From Paraburkholderia phenazinium (GTDB taxonomy: Bacteria; Pseudomonadota; Gammaproteobacteria; Burkholderiales; Burkholderiaceae), in assembly GCF_900142845.1 (NCBI RefSeq), contig NZ_FSRU01000001.1:434001-498000 (forward strand): a DNA stretch of 64,000 bases. Direction: 5' to 3'. Below the pieces are notes generated by a model. That model did no database searches and had not been told where the DNA came from. It worked only from the letters and a program-made list of their open reading frames with translations. The translations under genes and the position numbers were made by a program. Below, one piece after another: positions 55,094-64,000 of this stretch (the stretch's first letter is position 1; the number at the start of each line of letters is the position of its first letter).

Positions 55094-56134
55094 ATGACAG
55101 AGGCGATTCGTTCAAAAGTCAGCCAGCGCCGCACGATCGGCCGGCGCGGCTTGCAAGTCACAGGACTGGGTCTGGGCACCGCGCCGCTTGGCGGTCTGTA
55201 CAACGATCTGTCCGAGGAAGAAGCGCTGGCCACGGTGGCCGCCGCCTTCGAGGCAGGGGTGCGCTTTTTCGACACGGCGCCGCACTACGGCCATACGAAA
55301 GCCGAGCACCGTCTGGGCGACGCGCTACGCCGCTATCCGCGCGATCAATACGGACTGTCGACCAAAACCGGCCGGCATTTCGTGCCGCGCACCACGCCCT
55401 ACGACGGTAGCGAGGGCTGGCAAAATCCTCTGCCGTTCGAGGCAATCTTCGACTACACGCACGACGGCATCCTGCGGTCGTTTGAGGACAGCCAGCAGCG
55501 GCTCGGCATCGTCGAGATCGACATTCTGCTGATCCACGATATTGGCCGTGTCACGCATGGCGAGAAAAATCCGCACTACTGGAAGCAACTCACGGACGGC
55601 GGCGGTTTTCGCGCGCTCGACGAATTGCGCTCGGCGGGCGTGGTGAAGGCCGTCGGTCTAGGGGTTAACGAAGGGGCGGCGATTCTCGAGGTGATGGCCG
55701 CGTTCGACATTGACTGCGCGCTGCTCGCAGGCCGCTATACGCTGCTTGAGCAGGCCACGCTCGACGACCTGCTGCCCGCGTGCGAAGCGCGCGGCGTGAG
55801 CATTCTGCTGGGCGGCGCATTCAACTCGGGGATCCTGGCGCGTGGCGTGCAAGGCGACCTGAAGTTCAACTATGTTGCCGCGCCCAAAGAGGTGATCGAA
55901 CGCGTGGCTCGACTGGAAGCGGTATGCCGCGAGCACGATGTGCCGCTGGCGGCCGCTGCGTTGCAGTTCCCGTATGCCCACCCGGCCGTTGCAACGGTGT
56001 TGACCGGCGCGCGCAGTGTTGGAGAGTTGCGCGAGAACGTCGCATCGTTCGAGCGTCCGATTCCTGCGGAGTTGTGGACGGCATTGCGCGACAAAGGTCT
56101 GCTGGATCCGCGAGCGCCAGTGCCGAAGGATTGA
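55094..56134 (+). CDS. Aldo/keto reductase, likely L-fucose (aldose) dehydrogenase
   Basis: A 346-residue AKR: GLGLGTAPLGGLY, FFDTAPHYGHTKAEHRLGDAL with the catalytic D and Y, STKTGR with K, and LLIHDIGR with H. It belongs to the D-threo-aldose dehydrogenase type that oxidises L-fucose or related sugars to lactones. AGGAGA is located eight bases before the ATG. First oxidative step of the proposed pathway. Confidence 0.88.
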   Translation: MTEAIRSKVSQRRTIGRRGLQVTGLGLGTAPLGGLYNDLSEEEALATVAAAFEAGVRFFDTAPHYGHTKAEHRLGDALRRYPRDQYGLSTKTGRHFVPRTTPYDGSEGWQNPLPFEAIFDYTHDGILRSFEDSQQRLGIVEIDILLIHDIGRVTHGEKNPHYWKQLTDGGGFRALDELRSAGVVKAVGLGVNEGAAILEVMAAFDIDCALLAGRYTLLEQATLDDLLPACEARGVSILLGGAFNSGILARGVQGDLKFNYVAAPKEVIERVARLEAVCREHDVPLAAAALQFPYAHPAVATVLTGARSVGELRENVASFERPIPAELWTALRDKGLLDPRAPVPKD

Positions 56135-56140
56135 CGGACC

Positions 56141-56971
56141 ATGCACATCGATGCGCACCAGCATTACTGGGACCCGGCTCGTGGCGACTACGGCTGGCTG
56201 ACGCCGGACCTGAAGCCGATGTACCGGATCTTCGGGCCGGCCGATCTCGCACCGCTGCGCGAGCGCGCCGATGTGCAGCGTACGGTGGTGGTGCAGGCGG
56301 CGCCCACGGTCGAGGAAAGCCGCTATCTGCTGGAACTTGCGCAGGGCGATGCATCCATTGCGGGGGTGGTCGGTTGGGTGCCGATGCTCTTGGGCGACGC
56401 GCCCGCTCTGATCGCCGAGCTCGCACGTCATCCGCAATTCAAGGGCATTCGCCCGATGCTGCAGGACATCCCCGACGACAACTGGATCGCCAATCCTGAC
56501 CTCACGCCCGCCGTCGAAGCGCTGATTGCGCACGACCTCGCTTTCGATGCGCTGATTTTCACGCGCCACGTCGACGCCTTCGAAACCTTCGCCAAACGCT
56601 TTCCGACGCTGCGTATCGTGATCGATCACGGCGCGAAGCCGCCGATCCGCGACGGCCGCAGCGGCTGGCAAAGCTGGGCAGACGGCATCACGCGTCTGGC
56701 GAGTCTGCCGCATGTACATTGCAAGCTCTCGGGACTCGCGACCGAGGCCGCACCCGGCTGGACCGAAGCGACGCTGCAGCCGTATGTCGATCATCTGCTG
56801 CAGTCGTTCGGCCCGGCGCGTTTGATGTGGGGCAGCGACTGGCCGGTGCTCAACCTGAACGGCGATTACCTGCTGTGGCATTCGGTGGCGAACACCTTGC
56901 TCGCCGGGCTGTCCGACGGGGAGCGCGACGCGGTGTTCGGGGCGAATGCCGTCGCGTTCTATCGCCTGTGA
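56141..56971 (+). CDS. Amidohydrolase-family sugar lactonase
   Basis: A 276-residue TIM-barrel hydrolase: HIDAHQHYWDP (HxH), VVQAAPTVEES, DHGAKPPI and WGSDWPV with the metal-binding D. This is the L-fucono-1,5-lactonase-type group of COG3618. Six bases downstream of the AKR gene, it would open the lactone to the acid. Confidence 0.88.
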   Translation: MHIDAHQHYWDPARGDYGWLTPDLKPMYRIFGPADLAPLRERADVQRTVVVQAAPTVEESRYLLELAQGDASIAGVVGWVPMLLGDAPALIAELARHPQFKGIRPMLQDIPDDNWIANPDLTPAVEALIAHDLAFDALIFTRHVDAFETFAKRFPTLRIVIDHGAKPPIRDGRSGWQSWADGITRLASLPHVHCKLSGLATEAAPGWTEATLQPYVDHLLQSFGPARLMWGSDWPVLNLNGDYLLWHSVANTLLAGLSDGERDAVFGANAVAFYRL

Positions 56972-57036
56972 GACGGGCGCGCATTGCAATACCCGATATG
57001 ACGCAACTGCCATTTCCATTTCGACTGGAGCCGTAG

Positions 57037-57780
57037 ATGACACAAAGACTGGCCGGGAAGACGGCCCTGATTACCGCCGCCGGACAAGGTATCGGTCTCG
57101 CGACCGCCGAGTTGTTCGCGCGCGAAGGCGCGCGCGTGATTGCGACCGACATCCGCATCGATTCGCTCGCTGGCAAACCGGTCGAAGCGCGCAAGCTCGA
57201 CGTGCGCGACAGCGCTGCGATCCACGCGCTTGCCGCCGAGATCGGTGCGATCGACGTGCTGTTCAACTGCGCAGGCTACGTGCACGCCGGTTCGATTCTC
57301 GAAGCGACGGAAGAAGATTGGGACTTCGCGTTCGATCTGAACGCGAAAGCGATGTACCGGACCATTCGCGCGTTTTTGCCGGCCATGCTGGAGAAGGGCG
57401 GTGGGTCGATCATCAATATGTCGTCGGCGGCATCGAGCGTGAAGGGCGTGCCGAACCGCTTCGTTTACGGTGCGTCCAAGGCCGCTGTGATCGGCTTGAC
57501 GAAGGCCGTCGCTGCAGACTTCATCACACGTGGTGTACGCTGTAACGCGATCTGCCCGGGCACGGTGGCTTCGCCGTCGCTCGAACAGCGGATCGCGGCA
57601 CAGGCTCAGACGCAAGGTGCCACCGTCGACGCAGTGCAGGCGGCCTTTGTCGCCCGCCAGCCGATGGGCCGCATCGGCAAGCCCGAAGAGATCGCGGCAC
57701 TGGCGCTGTATCTGGCCTCCGACGAGTCGGCGTTCACCACCGGCCACGCGCATGTAATCGACGGCGGCTGGTCGAACTAG
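57037..57780 (+). CDS. SDR dehydrogenase, likely 2-keto-3-deoxy-L-fuconate dehydrogenase
   Basis: A 247-residue SDR: TAAGQGIGLATAELF (cofactor), NCAGYVHAG, NMSSAAS with the catalytic S, and YGASKAAV (YxxxK). The cofactor strand ends in D (IATDIR), favouring NAD. In this pathway it would oxidise C4 of the 2-keto-3-deoxy acid. Confidence 0.9.
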   Translation: MTQRLAGKTALITAAGQGIGLATAELFAREGARVIATDIRIDSLAGKPVEARKLDVRDSAAIHALAAEIGAIDVLFNCAGYVHAGSILEATEEDWDFAFDLNAKAMYRTIRAFLPAMLEKGGGSIINMSSAASSVKGVPNRFVYGASKAAVIGLTKAVAADFITRGVRCNAICPGTVASPSLEQRIAAQAQTQGATVDAVQAAFVARQPMGRIGKPEEIAALALYLASDESAFTTGHAHVIDGGWSN

Positions 57781-57868
57781 TCGGCAGGGCGCAGTGCATG
57801 CGTGGTGCACGAGCAAGGACTCGCCTGTTTTTTCACTGGACACTCTGGATTGAAAGGGAAGTGCAACG

Positions 57869-58717
57869 ATGAAACTGCTTCGTTATGGACCGAAAGGTCA
57901 GGAAAAGCCCGGCCTGCTCGACGCGCAAGGCAAGATTCGCGATCTGTCGGGCGTAGTGGGCGATATCGACGGCGCCGCGCTGAGCGATGCCAGCCTCGCC
58001 AAACTGCGCGCGCTCGATCCGGCCTCGCTGCCGGTGGTCGAGGGTAATCCGCGCCTGGGGCCGGCTGTCGGCAAGATCGGCAAGTTCATCTGCATCGGCT
58101 TGAACTACGCGGATCACGCGGCGGAATCGAATCTGCCCGTGCCGACCGAACCGGTGGTGTTCAACAAGTGGAATAGCGCGATCAGCGGCCCGAACGACAA
58201 CGTCGAAATCCCGCGCGGCTCGAAGAAGACCGACTGGGAAGTCGAGCTCGGCGTGGTGATCGGCAAGCCGGCCAAGTACATCGACGAAGCCAACGCGCTC
58301 GATTACGTCGCCGGCTATTGCGTGATCAACGACGTCTCCGAACGCGAATGGCAGATCGAGCGCGGCGGCACGTGGGACAAGGGCAAGGGTTTCGACACCT
58401 TCGGCCCGATCGGCCCGTGGGTGGTCACGCGCGACGAAGTGGCCGATCCGCAGAACCTGAACCTGTGGCTCGAAGTGGACGGCCATCGCTATCAGAACGG
58501 CAACACGAAGACGATGGTGTTCGGTGTGGCGAAGCTGGTGTCGTATCTGTCGACCTGCATGAGCCTGCAACCGGGCGACGTGATTTCGACCGGCACGCCG
58601 CCGGGTGTCGGCATGGGCGTGAAACCGAATCCGATCTACCTGAAGCCGGGCCAGACGATTCGCCTCGGCATCGAAGGGCTGGGCGAGCAGCAGCAGAAGA
58701 CTTACGCGGCTGAGTAA
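57869..58717 (+). CDS. FAH-family 2,4-diketo-3-deoxy sugar-acid hydrolase
   Basis: A 282-residue fumarylacetoacetate hydrolase family protein: GLNYADHAAESN, WEVELGVVIGKPAKYI with metal-binding E residues, YCVINDVSEREWQ, and STGTPPGVGMG. It would split the diketo acid into pyruvate and lactate in the L-fucose pathway. Last gene of the operon, followed by a terminator. Confidence 0.9.
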   Translation: MKLLRYGPKGQEKPGLLDAQGKIRDLSGVVGDIDGAALSDASLAKLRALDPASLPVVEGNPRLGPAVGKIGKFICIGLNYADHAAESNLPVPTEPVVFNKWNSAISGPNDNVEIPRGSKKTDWEVELGVVIGKPAKYIDEANALDYVAGYCVINDVSEREWQIERGGTWDKGKGFDTFGPIGPWVVTRDEVADPQNLNLWLEVDGHRYQNGNTKTMVFGVAKLVSYLSTCMSLQPGDVISTGTPPGVGMGVKPNPIYLKPGQTIRLGIEGLGEQQQKTYAAE

Positions 58718-58771
58718 CGCCGCAGCGCTTGCGGCGGCGCCTGGTGCGTCGTAAGCGCTACGCCTGAACGT

Positions 58772-58803
58772 AGGCCGTTCCTGTTTTTGCGGGAGCGGCC
58801 TTG
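58772..58803 (+). terminator. Terminator of the sugar operon
   Basis: An imperfect stem AGGCCGTTCC / GGAGCGGCCT with a TGTTTTTGC loop, followed by TGTTTATTG. Located 55 bases after the last gene. Confidence 0.6.
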
Positions 58804-58884
58804 TTTATTGTGCGGCGTCGATCCTTGGCGTGGCTCAGCGCGAGCCGTGCGCCATTGCTGACCGGCGACGTGGTCCGCCGGCCC

Positions 58885-59319
58885 TCAACTTGCCGCCACG
58901 CTCTCGCCGCCGTCACCAATCCGGTTGATGGTCCCCTGTGCGACGGCGACAAGCCGCTCGCGGTCGCCGTCCATCACGAAGATATTGCATTGACAGGTCG
59001 CCTGGTGCCGTCCGGCGTAGACGACCTGCGCCCGCGCCACCAGTGTGCCGTTCATGGCAGGCCGCAGATAGTTGATCTTGTATTCGCCCGTGACGACGCG
59101 CGGCCCAAGCGCCAGCGCGCCGGCGAAGGTGAGCGCATTGTCGGCAAGATAACTGATCACTCCCCCGTGGACGAAGCCGTGCTGTTGCCGCAACTCGTCG
59201 CGAATCGGCAGGCATAGCGTCAGCTCGTTGGTGCTCGTGTGCATCAGTTCGGCGCCAAGCAGCATGCTGAACGGCTGGGCATGCAGCGCGCCGCGCGCCC
59301 GGTCCAGTAGATCGGTCAT
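58885..59319 (-). CDS. PaaI-type hotdog thioesterase
   Basis: A 144-residue hotdog-fold protein: FSMLLGAELMHTSTNELTLCLPIRDELRQQHGFVHGGVISYLADNA (HGG motif with D) and GTLVARAQVVYAGRHQATCQCNIFV. Such enzymes hydrolyse acyl-CoA thioesters; the exact substrate is unknown. Convergent to the sugar operon. Confidence 0.88.
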   Translation of the reverse strand: MTDLLDRARGALHAQPFSMLLGAELMHTSTNELTLCLPIRDELRQQHGFVHGGVISYLADNALTFAGALALGPRVVTGEYKINYLRPAMNGTLVARAQVVYAGRHQATCQCNIFVMDGDRERLVAVAQGTINRIGDGGESVAAS

Positions 59320-59556
59320 TATCGAGTCCTTCGGGGATGAAACCCGTGGTGGCGTCCCTACCCACTCTAGGAAGCGCCAACGCGCCGCGTCAAGGTGAAT
59401 CGCAAAAATGACATCAGCACTATTGCGTAAAACGGCGCAAATAGAGGGGATGCACGACGAAAGCGTGTGAAAGGCAGCTTTTTCGGCACTTTTCTCAAGA
59501 GAACGTCTGCGTTGCCGTAAACACGCCCGTAGCTCCCGTCATTCATTGCAATTCAG

Positions 59557-61194
59557 GTGTTCAAGATGTTTAGCAAGATCAAGGTCGCATCCGGCCTGTT
59601 GTGTGTGTTGGCTGCTTTCTGTGTGCTGCAACTGGTGACGGAAGGGTTGGGGTTCTGGTCGCTGACCCGCACTCACGATGACGTCGGCGATCTGTCGAAC
59701 GTGGCAATGACGCAGGTCGATGCGGTGAACCGCACCACCCAGGCGCTGATGGACGCGCGTATCAACCTGTCGCGCGCCGGTACGCGGATGGTGAAGGGCG
59801 GCGCCGAACCGGCCGAGATCGTCCAGCACGCGCGCGATCAACTGGCCGCGGCGGATCAGTCCTTCGCGGCTTTCTCGAACGCCCCCAAGACCAGCGACGA
59901 AAACAGCGCCCGCGCGGCCGCGCTCGCCGATCGCTATCAGAAGCTGCATTCGGCGCTGGGCGAACTGGCGCAAGACCTGGACGCGGGCAATATTCAGGCT
60001 TTCCTCGATCAGCCGACCCAATCCTTCCAGGACGCCTATCTCACCGAGTTGCATAACTTCGTACAGTTCGGCGACGCCGCGGGCCGGGCCTCGCTCGATT
60101 CGATCGATAGCCGCCTCGCGCTGTTCCGTACCGTGGGCATCGTAATCCTGCTGTTGCTGCTGGCCGGCACGATTGCCGTTTACGTGGGGTTGAAGCGCGG
60201 CGTAGTTGCACCGCTTGAAGAGGCGGGACGTCACTTCGACCGCATCGCACAAGGCCGGCTCGACCAACCCATCGCATCACGCGGCACGAACGAAATCGGT
60301 CATCTGTTCTCGGGGCTGGCACGCATGCAGGCGAGCGTGGCGCGCACGGTGAAGACGGTGCGCGAATCGGCCGATTCGATTCACCTGGGCGCGGACGAAA
60401 TTGCCACGGGTAACGCGGATCTGTCCGCACGCACGGAGAATCAGGCCGCTTCGCTCGAAGAAACCGCCTCGAGCATGGAGGAACTGACCGCGACCGTGCG
60501 TCAGAACGCCGATCACGCCCGCGAGGCGAACGCGCTGGCGCAGACCGCTTTGGACGCTACCTCGCGCGGCAGCGAAGTGGTCAACCAGGTGGTCGAGAAG
60601 ATGCACGGCATCGCGCAAAGCTCGGACAAGATCGCCGAGATCATCTCGGTGATCGACGGCATTGCCTTCCAGACCAACATCCTCGCGCTGAACGCGGCCG
60701 TCGAAGCGGCGCGTGCGGGCGAGCAAGGCCGTGGCTTCGCGGTGGTGGCCGGCGAGGTGCGCGGGCTGGCGCAGCGCAGCGCGCAGTCGGCCAAGGAGAT
60801 CAAGACGCTGATCAGCGAATCGGTTGCGGAGATCAAGGGCGGCTCGACGCTCGTCGAGCATGCCGGCGACGCCATGCGCAACGTCTCGGCGTCGATCTCG
60901 CGCGTCACGCAGATGATGACGGAGATCAGCGCGTCGTCGCTCGAACAGAGTACGGGCATCGAGCAGGTGAATCAGGCCGTGGTGCAGATGGACGAGATGA
61001 CGCAGCAGAACGCGGCACTCGTCGAAGAGGCGGCCGCGGCTGCGTCTTCGCTGCATCAACAGACCCAGCAGTTGAAGGACGCCGTCTCGGTGTTCGAGAT
61101 TTCCGATGCGGTGTTGAGGACGCAGCTGTTCGGTGCGGTCAATCCGCATGAGCAGGAGTTTTCGCTGAGCGCCGGACCTGCTGCCTGGCGCTAG
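59557..61194 (+). CDS. Methyl-accepting chemotaxis protein
   Basis: A 545-residue Tar-like receptor. TM1 (SGLLCVLAAFCVLQLVTE), periplasmic 4-helix ligand domain (PAEIVQHARDQLAAAD), TM2 (VGIVILLLLLAGTIAVYVGL), HAMP, and the signalling hairpin DGIAFQTNILALNAAVEAARAGEQGRGFAVVAGEVR. No NWETF-type pentapeptide at the end. Stands alone. Confidence 0.95.
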   Translation: MFKMFSKIKVASGLLCVLAAFCVLQLVTEGLGFWSLTRTHDDVGDLSNVAMTQVDAVNRTTQALMDARINLSRAGTRMVKGGAEPAEIVQHARDQLAAADQSFAAFSNAPKTSDENSARAAALADRYQKLHSALGELAQDLDAGNIQAFLDQPTQSFQDAYLTELHNFVQFGDAAGRASLDSIDSRLALFRTVGIVILLLLLAGTIAVYVGLKRGVVAPLEEAGRHFDRIAQGRLDQPIASRGTNEIGHLFSGLARMQASVARTVKTVRESADSIHLGADEIATGNADLSARTENQAASLEETASSMEELTATVRQNADHAREANALAQTALDATSRGSEVVNQVVEKMHGIAQSSDKIAEIISVIDGIAFQTNILALNAAVEAARAGEQGRGFAVVAGEVRGLAQRSAQSAKEIKTLISESVAEIKGGSTLVEHAGDAMRNVSASISRVTQMMTEISASSLEQSTGIEQVNQAVVQMDEMTQQNAALVEEAAAAASSLHQQTQQLKDAVSVFEISDAVLRTQLFGAVNPHEQEFSLSAGPAAWR

Positions 61195-61239
61195 AGGGTA
61201 GCGGGTAGCGGGTAGCCGCCGAGGCGGCAACCGCCCCGC

Positions 61240-62337
61240 TCAGGCCGGCAATGCCGCGTAAGCGGTGGCGAGGTGGTAAGGCGTGGTGGATGGCATGTCG
61301 GCGCGTGAGACTTCGCCCGCAGCCGTCTTGCACTCGTACCAACCCTGGGCGTGCAGAAAGCGCTGCTGGAACCGTTCGATTTGTCCCGGCAGCACAGCGC
61401 GCGCCGCGGCGTCGTCGCGCGTGGCGAGTGCGCGCAGATATTCGCTTTGCGCCCAGATTCGCTGCGTCGCATCCTTGATGCGCCCGGCTTCGTCCAGCGA
61501 CGCACACACCCCGCCTGTGACCGGATCCACGCCATGTTGCTGCGCGAAGCCGAAGGCCCGTGAGAGCGCGTCGTCGAGACCCGTTCCATCCAGCAGCGCG
61601 CCCGCCTGCTTGACCAGCCAGAACCATTCGAACTGATGGCCAGGCTCAAGACGATTGTCGTCCGCGCCCAACGGCAGTTCTGCGATGCATCCCGTCGGCA
61701 CATGTACGAAGGTGCGCTCGATCGCATCGGCGAGCTTGCGCAGGGCGGCATCGAATGCGCTATCCTGGGTGGCCGCGCGCGCGGCGAGCCACGCTTCGGT
61801 GAGGTGCATCATCGGGTTCTGCACCGGTGTGCCGGTCACGCTCGAAAAGTCGGCGTCGAGGGCGGCGTTGAACAGGCCGTGTTGCGCTGCAAAGCGGTCT
61901 TCGATCAGCTCGGAGGTGCTGTGAACAATGGCGAGCGCATCAGGATTGCCGGAACGTGCGCCATATTCGGCACACGCGAAGACCAGGAACGCGTGCGTGT
62001 AGAGGTCCTTCGTCGTATCGAGCGGTGCACCTTGTGTGTCGACGCTAAAGAACCATCCGCCGCGCTGCTTGTCCTGAAAGTAGTGCACGAGGGAATCGAA
62101 CAGCCCGTTGGCGTGGGCCGCCTCGCCTGCCTGGGAGAAGACGAACAACTGGCGCGCACACGCCATCGCGCGGTAGCGTTCGGCAGGCAGCGGACGGTGG
62201 CCTTCGGCGCTGACCGCCTCGTAGGGCAGCTTCAGTGCCGTATTGAAACCCGCTCCACGCCAGATCGGCAAAACGACGCGGGCGAAATGATCGCGTAGCG
62301 TGGCGGCAAGGGTAGTCGTAGAGGCGGGTGTGTTCAT
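61240..62337 (-). CDS. AGE-family epimerase/isomerase
   Basis: A 365-residue (alpha/alpha)6-barrel protein from ATG 62337 (MNTPASTTTLAATLRDHFARVVLP). Family signs: DLYTHAFLVFACAEYG, NPMMHLTEAWLA and GHQFEWFWLV with the catalytic histidines. N-acylglucosamine 2-epimerase family; mannose/lyxose isomerase-type activity is likely. An extended frame upstream to 63081 is antisense to MgtC and is rejected. Confidence 0.9.
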   Translation of the reverse strand: MNTPASTTTLAATLRDHFARVVLPIWRGAGFNTALKLPYEAVSAEGHRPLPAERYRAMACARQLFVFSQAGEAAHANGLFDSLVHYFQDKQRGGWFFSVDTQGAPLDTTKDLYTHAFLVFACAEYGARSGNPDALAIVHSTSELIEDRFAAQHGLFNAALDADFSSVTGTPVQNPMMHLTEAWLAARAATQDSAFDAALRKLADAIERTFVHVPTGCIAELPLGADDNRLEPGHQFEWFWLVKQAGALLDGTGLDDALSRAFGFAQQHGVDPVTGGVCASLDEAGRIKDATQRIWAQSEYLRALATRDDAAARAVLPGQIERFQQRFLHAQGWYECKTAAGEVSRADMPSTTPYHLATAYAALPA

Positions 62338-62487
62338 GCTGAGAAGCGGCTTCGGTAAGGTCGTGAAAGGGGCGGCGCCTGATGCGGCAAGGGCGCCGCG
62401 CGACCAAGCATAAAGCAAACCGTCGGCGATGGCACGCCGGCCAGTACTCAAACGCACTACCAACCATTCGGACAAGGAGGAACAGGC

Positions 62488-63174
62488 ATGCTGGGGAATC
62501 TTGAACTCATCTCGCGACTGGTGTTGGCGGCGGCGCTCGGCAGCGTCATCGGCGTGGAGCGCGAGCGCCTGTCGTGGGCTGCGGGGCTGCGCACGCACAT
62601 GCTGGTGTGCGTCGGGTCGGCGCTCATCATGATCGTCTCGGCGTTCGGTTTTGCCGATGTGCTGGGCACCCAGAACGTCGTGCTCGACCCCTCGCGGATG
62701 GCAGCGCAGGTGGTCTCCGGCATCGGCTTTCTGGGCGCGGGCTCGATCCTGATGCGCGGCGAGATCGTGCGAGGGCTCACGACGGCTGCGAGCCTGTGGT
62801 CGGTGGCGGCCATCGGGCTGGCGGTGGGTGGCGGCATGTACACGGCGTCGATTGCGGCGACGATCATCATCCTGATCATCCTGGCGGGCATCAAGCCGCT
62901 CGAGCGGCGCTTCATCACGGTCAAGCAGCGGCGTCAGGTGACGCTGCTGGTCGAGCGCGGCGCGCTGACGTTTCATTCGCTGCACGAAGCGCTTGGCGCG
63001 GCAAGTCCGCGGGTCAAGCAGTTCGTGATGCAGCAGAGCGACGATGCGCCCGAATACGACGTGGTGATGATCACGTTGCACCGCGTCTCGATGACCGAAT
63101 ATGCGGCGATTCGCGACCGCTTACGTCAATTGCCCTGCGTGAAGGAATTCCGCGAAGACGATTCGACGTCTTAA
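62488..63174 (+). CDS. MgtC/SapB family membrane protein
   Basis: A 228-residue protein with an N-terminal MgtC membrane domain (GVERERLSWAAGLRTHMLVCVGSALIMIVSAFGF, GFLGAGSILMRGEIVRGLTTAASLWSVAAIGLAVGGG) and a C-terminal ACT-like domain. Members support growth at low magnesium. AAGGAGGAA is upstream. Stands alone. Confidence 0.92.
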   Translation: MLGNLELISRLVLAAALGSVIGVERERLSWAAGLRTHMLVCVGSALIMIVSAFGFADVLGTQNVVLDPSRMAAQVVSGIGFLGAGSILMRGEIVRGLTTAASLWSVAAIGLAVGGGMYTASIAATIIILIILAGIKPLERRFITVKQRRQVTLLVERGALTFHSLHEALGAASPRVKQFVMQQSDDAPEYDVVMITLHRVSMTEYAAIRDRLRQLPCVKEFREDDSTS

Positions 63175-63293
63175 ATAGGCGATTGGCTTTAGCACGCGCG
63201 CGTGGCCATGAGACAATGCGGTCTCGAAAAAACTGATGGCATTTTGTAGCGGTATACGGCGCCCGGTGGCCGGCGACGACCGCTTCTTTCTCT

Positions 63294-64000
63294 ATGGCAG
63301 ATTCCGCAGCATCCACGCAGTCCCGTACGACCCGCGCCAGCTCGACGAAGCGGCGCGCGAACACTGTCTCCACCGAGACCGAAAACAAACTGGCGCGCGC
63401 CGCCCGCTCGGCACAGCGCCTCGCCCAACTGAGCGATGCGTCGCGCGACGACAGCACGCTCGATATGTTCCCCGACGATCCGACCCGCGCGACCGTGGAG
63501 GCGATGAATATCGACATCCGGCAAGGCACGCTGCATGGCTTTGAATTGCCGGACGTGGTGCTGGCTGCGGTGGGTGGGACCACCAGTCTGGATGCCGTGG
63601 CAAGCGCCTCGTCCGATACGCGGGCCGCGCGTCGGGCGCCGCGTGAGAAGGTCGAGCCAGCCTATGCTTCGGTGCCGCTGGACGGCTTTGAACGTATCGA
63701 GCCGACGCAGAAGGTCAGTGAGCCTAAGGATGAGTCTGACCGTGTTGTGGGCGCGAGCGGTTCGGTGTCTGAAAAGGCGGATGCCTCGGCGCCGGTGGGC
63801 GGTTCGCAACCGGTGCCGCCGGTTGGTCCGACGTTGATCTCGCCGTCGATGGCGGCGGCGAATCTCGTGCGCAGCGTGACTGCGCGGCGTCAGGTGGCGG
63901 GTGGGGCTTCGTCTGTTCCGACGGACGCGGTTGTGCAGACGGGCGCGGCTCCTCAGCGGTTTGATGCGGCCTTTGCCAAGGCCGCTGCGGCTCCGGGCGA
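63294..64000 (+). CDS. Unidentified gene, cut by the window end
   Basis: An open frame from ATG 63294 (MADSAASTQSRTTRASSTKRRANTV) runs without stop to the end. The first 235 residues are basic, then low-complexity (P, S, A, V), as in linkers of larger proteins; TLDMFPDDPTRATVEAMN is the most structured part. The catalytic or main domain presumably lies beyond the window. No family recognised. Confidence 0.65.
   Translation, partial: MADSAASTQSRTTRASSTKRRANTVSTETENKLARAARSAQRLAQLSDASRDDSTLDMFPDDPTRATVEAMNIDIRQGTLHGFELPDVVLAAVGGTTSLDAVASASSDTRAARRAPREKVEPAYASVPLDGFERIEPTQKVSEPKDESDRVVGASGSVSEKADASAPVGGSQPVPPVGPTLISPSMAAANLVRSVTARRQVAGGASSVPTDAVVQTGAAPQRFDAAFAKAAAAPG

Noticed and set aside
53764..55275. 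503-codon minus-strand ORF
   Set aside because: Antisense of the dehydratase large subunit.
55658..57043. 461-codon minus-strand ORF
   Set aside because: Antisense of AKR and lactonase genes.
62338..63081. Upstream extension of the AGE epimerase frame
   Set aside because: Runs antisense to MgtC; the ATG at 62337 gives the family N-terminus.
1..64000. tRNA genes as island attachment sites
   Set aside because: No cloverleaf-like sequence with GTTCGA-type T-loop and CCA end was recognised near any boundary by eye; a tRNAscan run would settle it.

Overview
The window looks like a Burkholderia/Paraburkholderia-type chromosome (Betaproteobacteria, Burkholderiaceae). This is inferred from the high-GC codon usage of the right half, from recurring family features (GcvA-type regulator, DUF3761 secreted protein, IS66 element, L-fucose oxidative operon with an IclR regulator), and from prfC in an ordinary housekeeping setting. 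No tRNA, rRNA or CRISPR array was seen.

Layout. (1) 0-4 kb: an SOS mutagenesis cassette on the minus strand, with intact dnaE2, a frameshifted imuA and no imuB, still preceded by a perfect LexA box. (2) 4-5.5 kb: small secreted or unknown proteins. (3) 5.6-13.6 kb: a candidate defence island. A McrB-like AAA+ protein and a DUF2357/PD-(D/E)XK nuclease overlap by ATGA and face a large SF2 helicase whose C-terminus looks like a second nuclease domain. (4) 13.8-30.3 kb: a lower-GC, gene-poor, heavily rearranged accessory region. It carries internal duplications (kinase leader, DUF29 segment, 43-residue membrane proteins) and two tandem modules of a serine recombinase followed by two RepB/ParB-like genes. 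The right module is full-length; the left one keeps only the RepB-type C-terminal parts, yet its genes stay tightly coupled. (5) 30.3-36.1 kb: a decayed chaperone-usher fimbrial locus. The usher lost its N-terminus next to tandem palindromes and was later split by a complete 2501-bp IS66 element with an 8-bp target duplication. (6) 36.4-64 kb: ordinary chromosome, with prfC, a GcvA-like regulator, an acyl-CoA-synthetase/GNAT fusion, a TPR protein, envelope proteins (NlpD-like, RlpA), an IclR-controlled sugar-acid operon, a thioesterase, an MCP, an AGE epimerase, MgtC and an unfinished gene at the edge.

The operon at 49.7-58.7 kb encodes a sugar ABC importer plus aldo/keto reductase, lactonase, UxaA-type dehydratase (two genes), SDR dehydrogenase and FAH-family hydrolase. 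This is the enzyme order expected for non-phosphorylative L-fucose (or related 6-deoxy/L-sugar) oxidation; the substrate is inferred.

The most novel items are the recombinase-RepB/ParB-RepB/ParB modules and the McrB/DUF2357/helicase-nuclease cluster. All functions are read from motifs only; no database search was possible.
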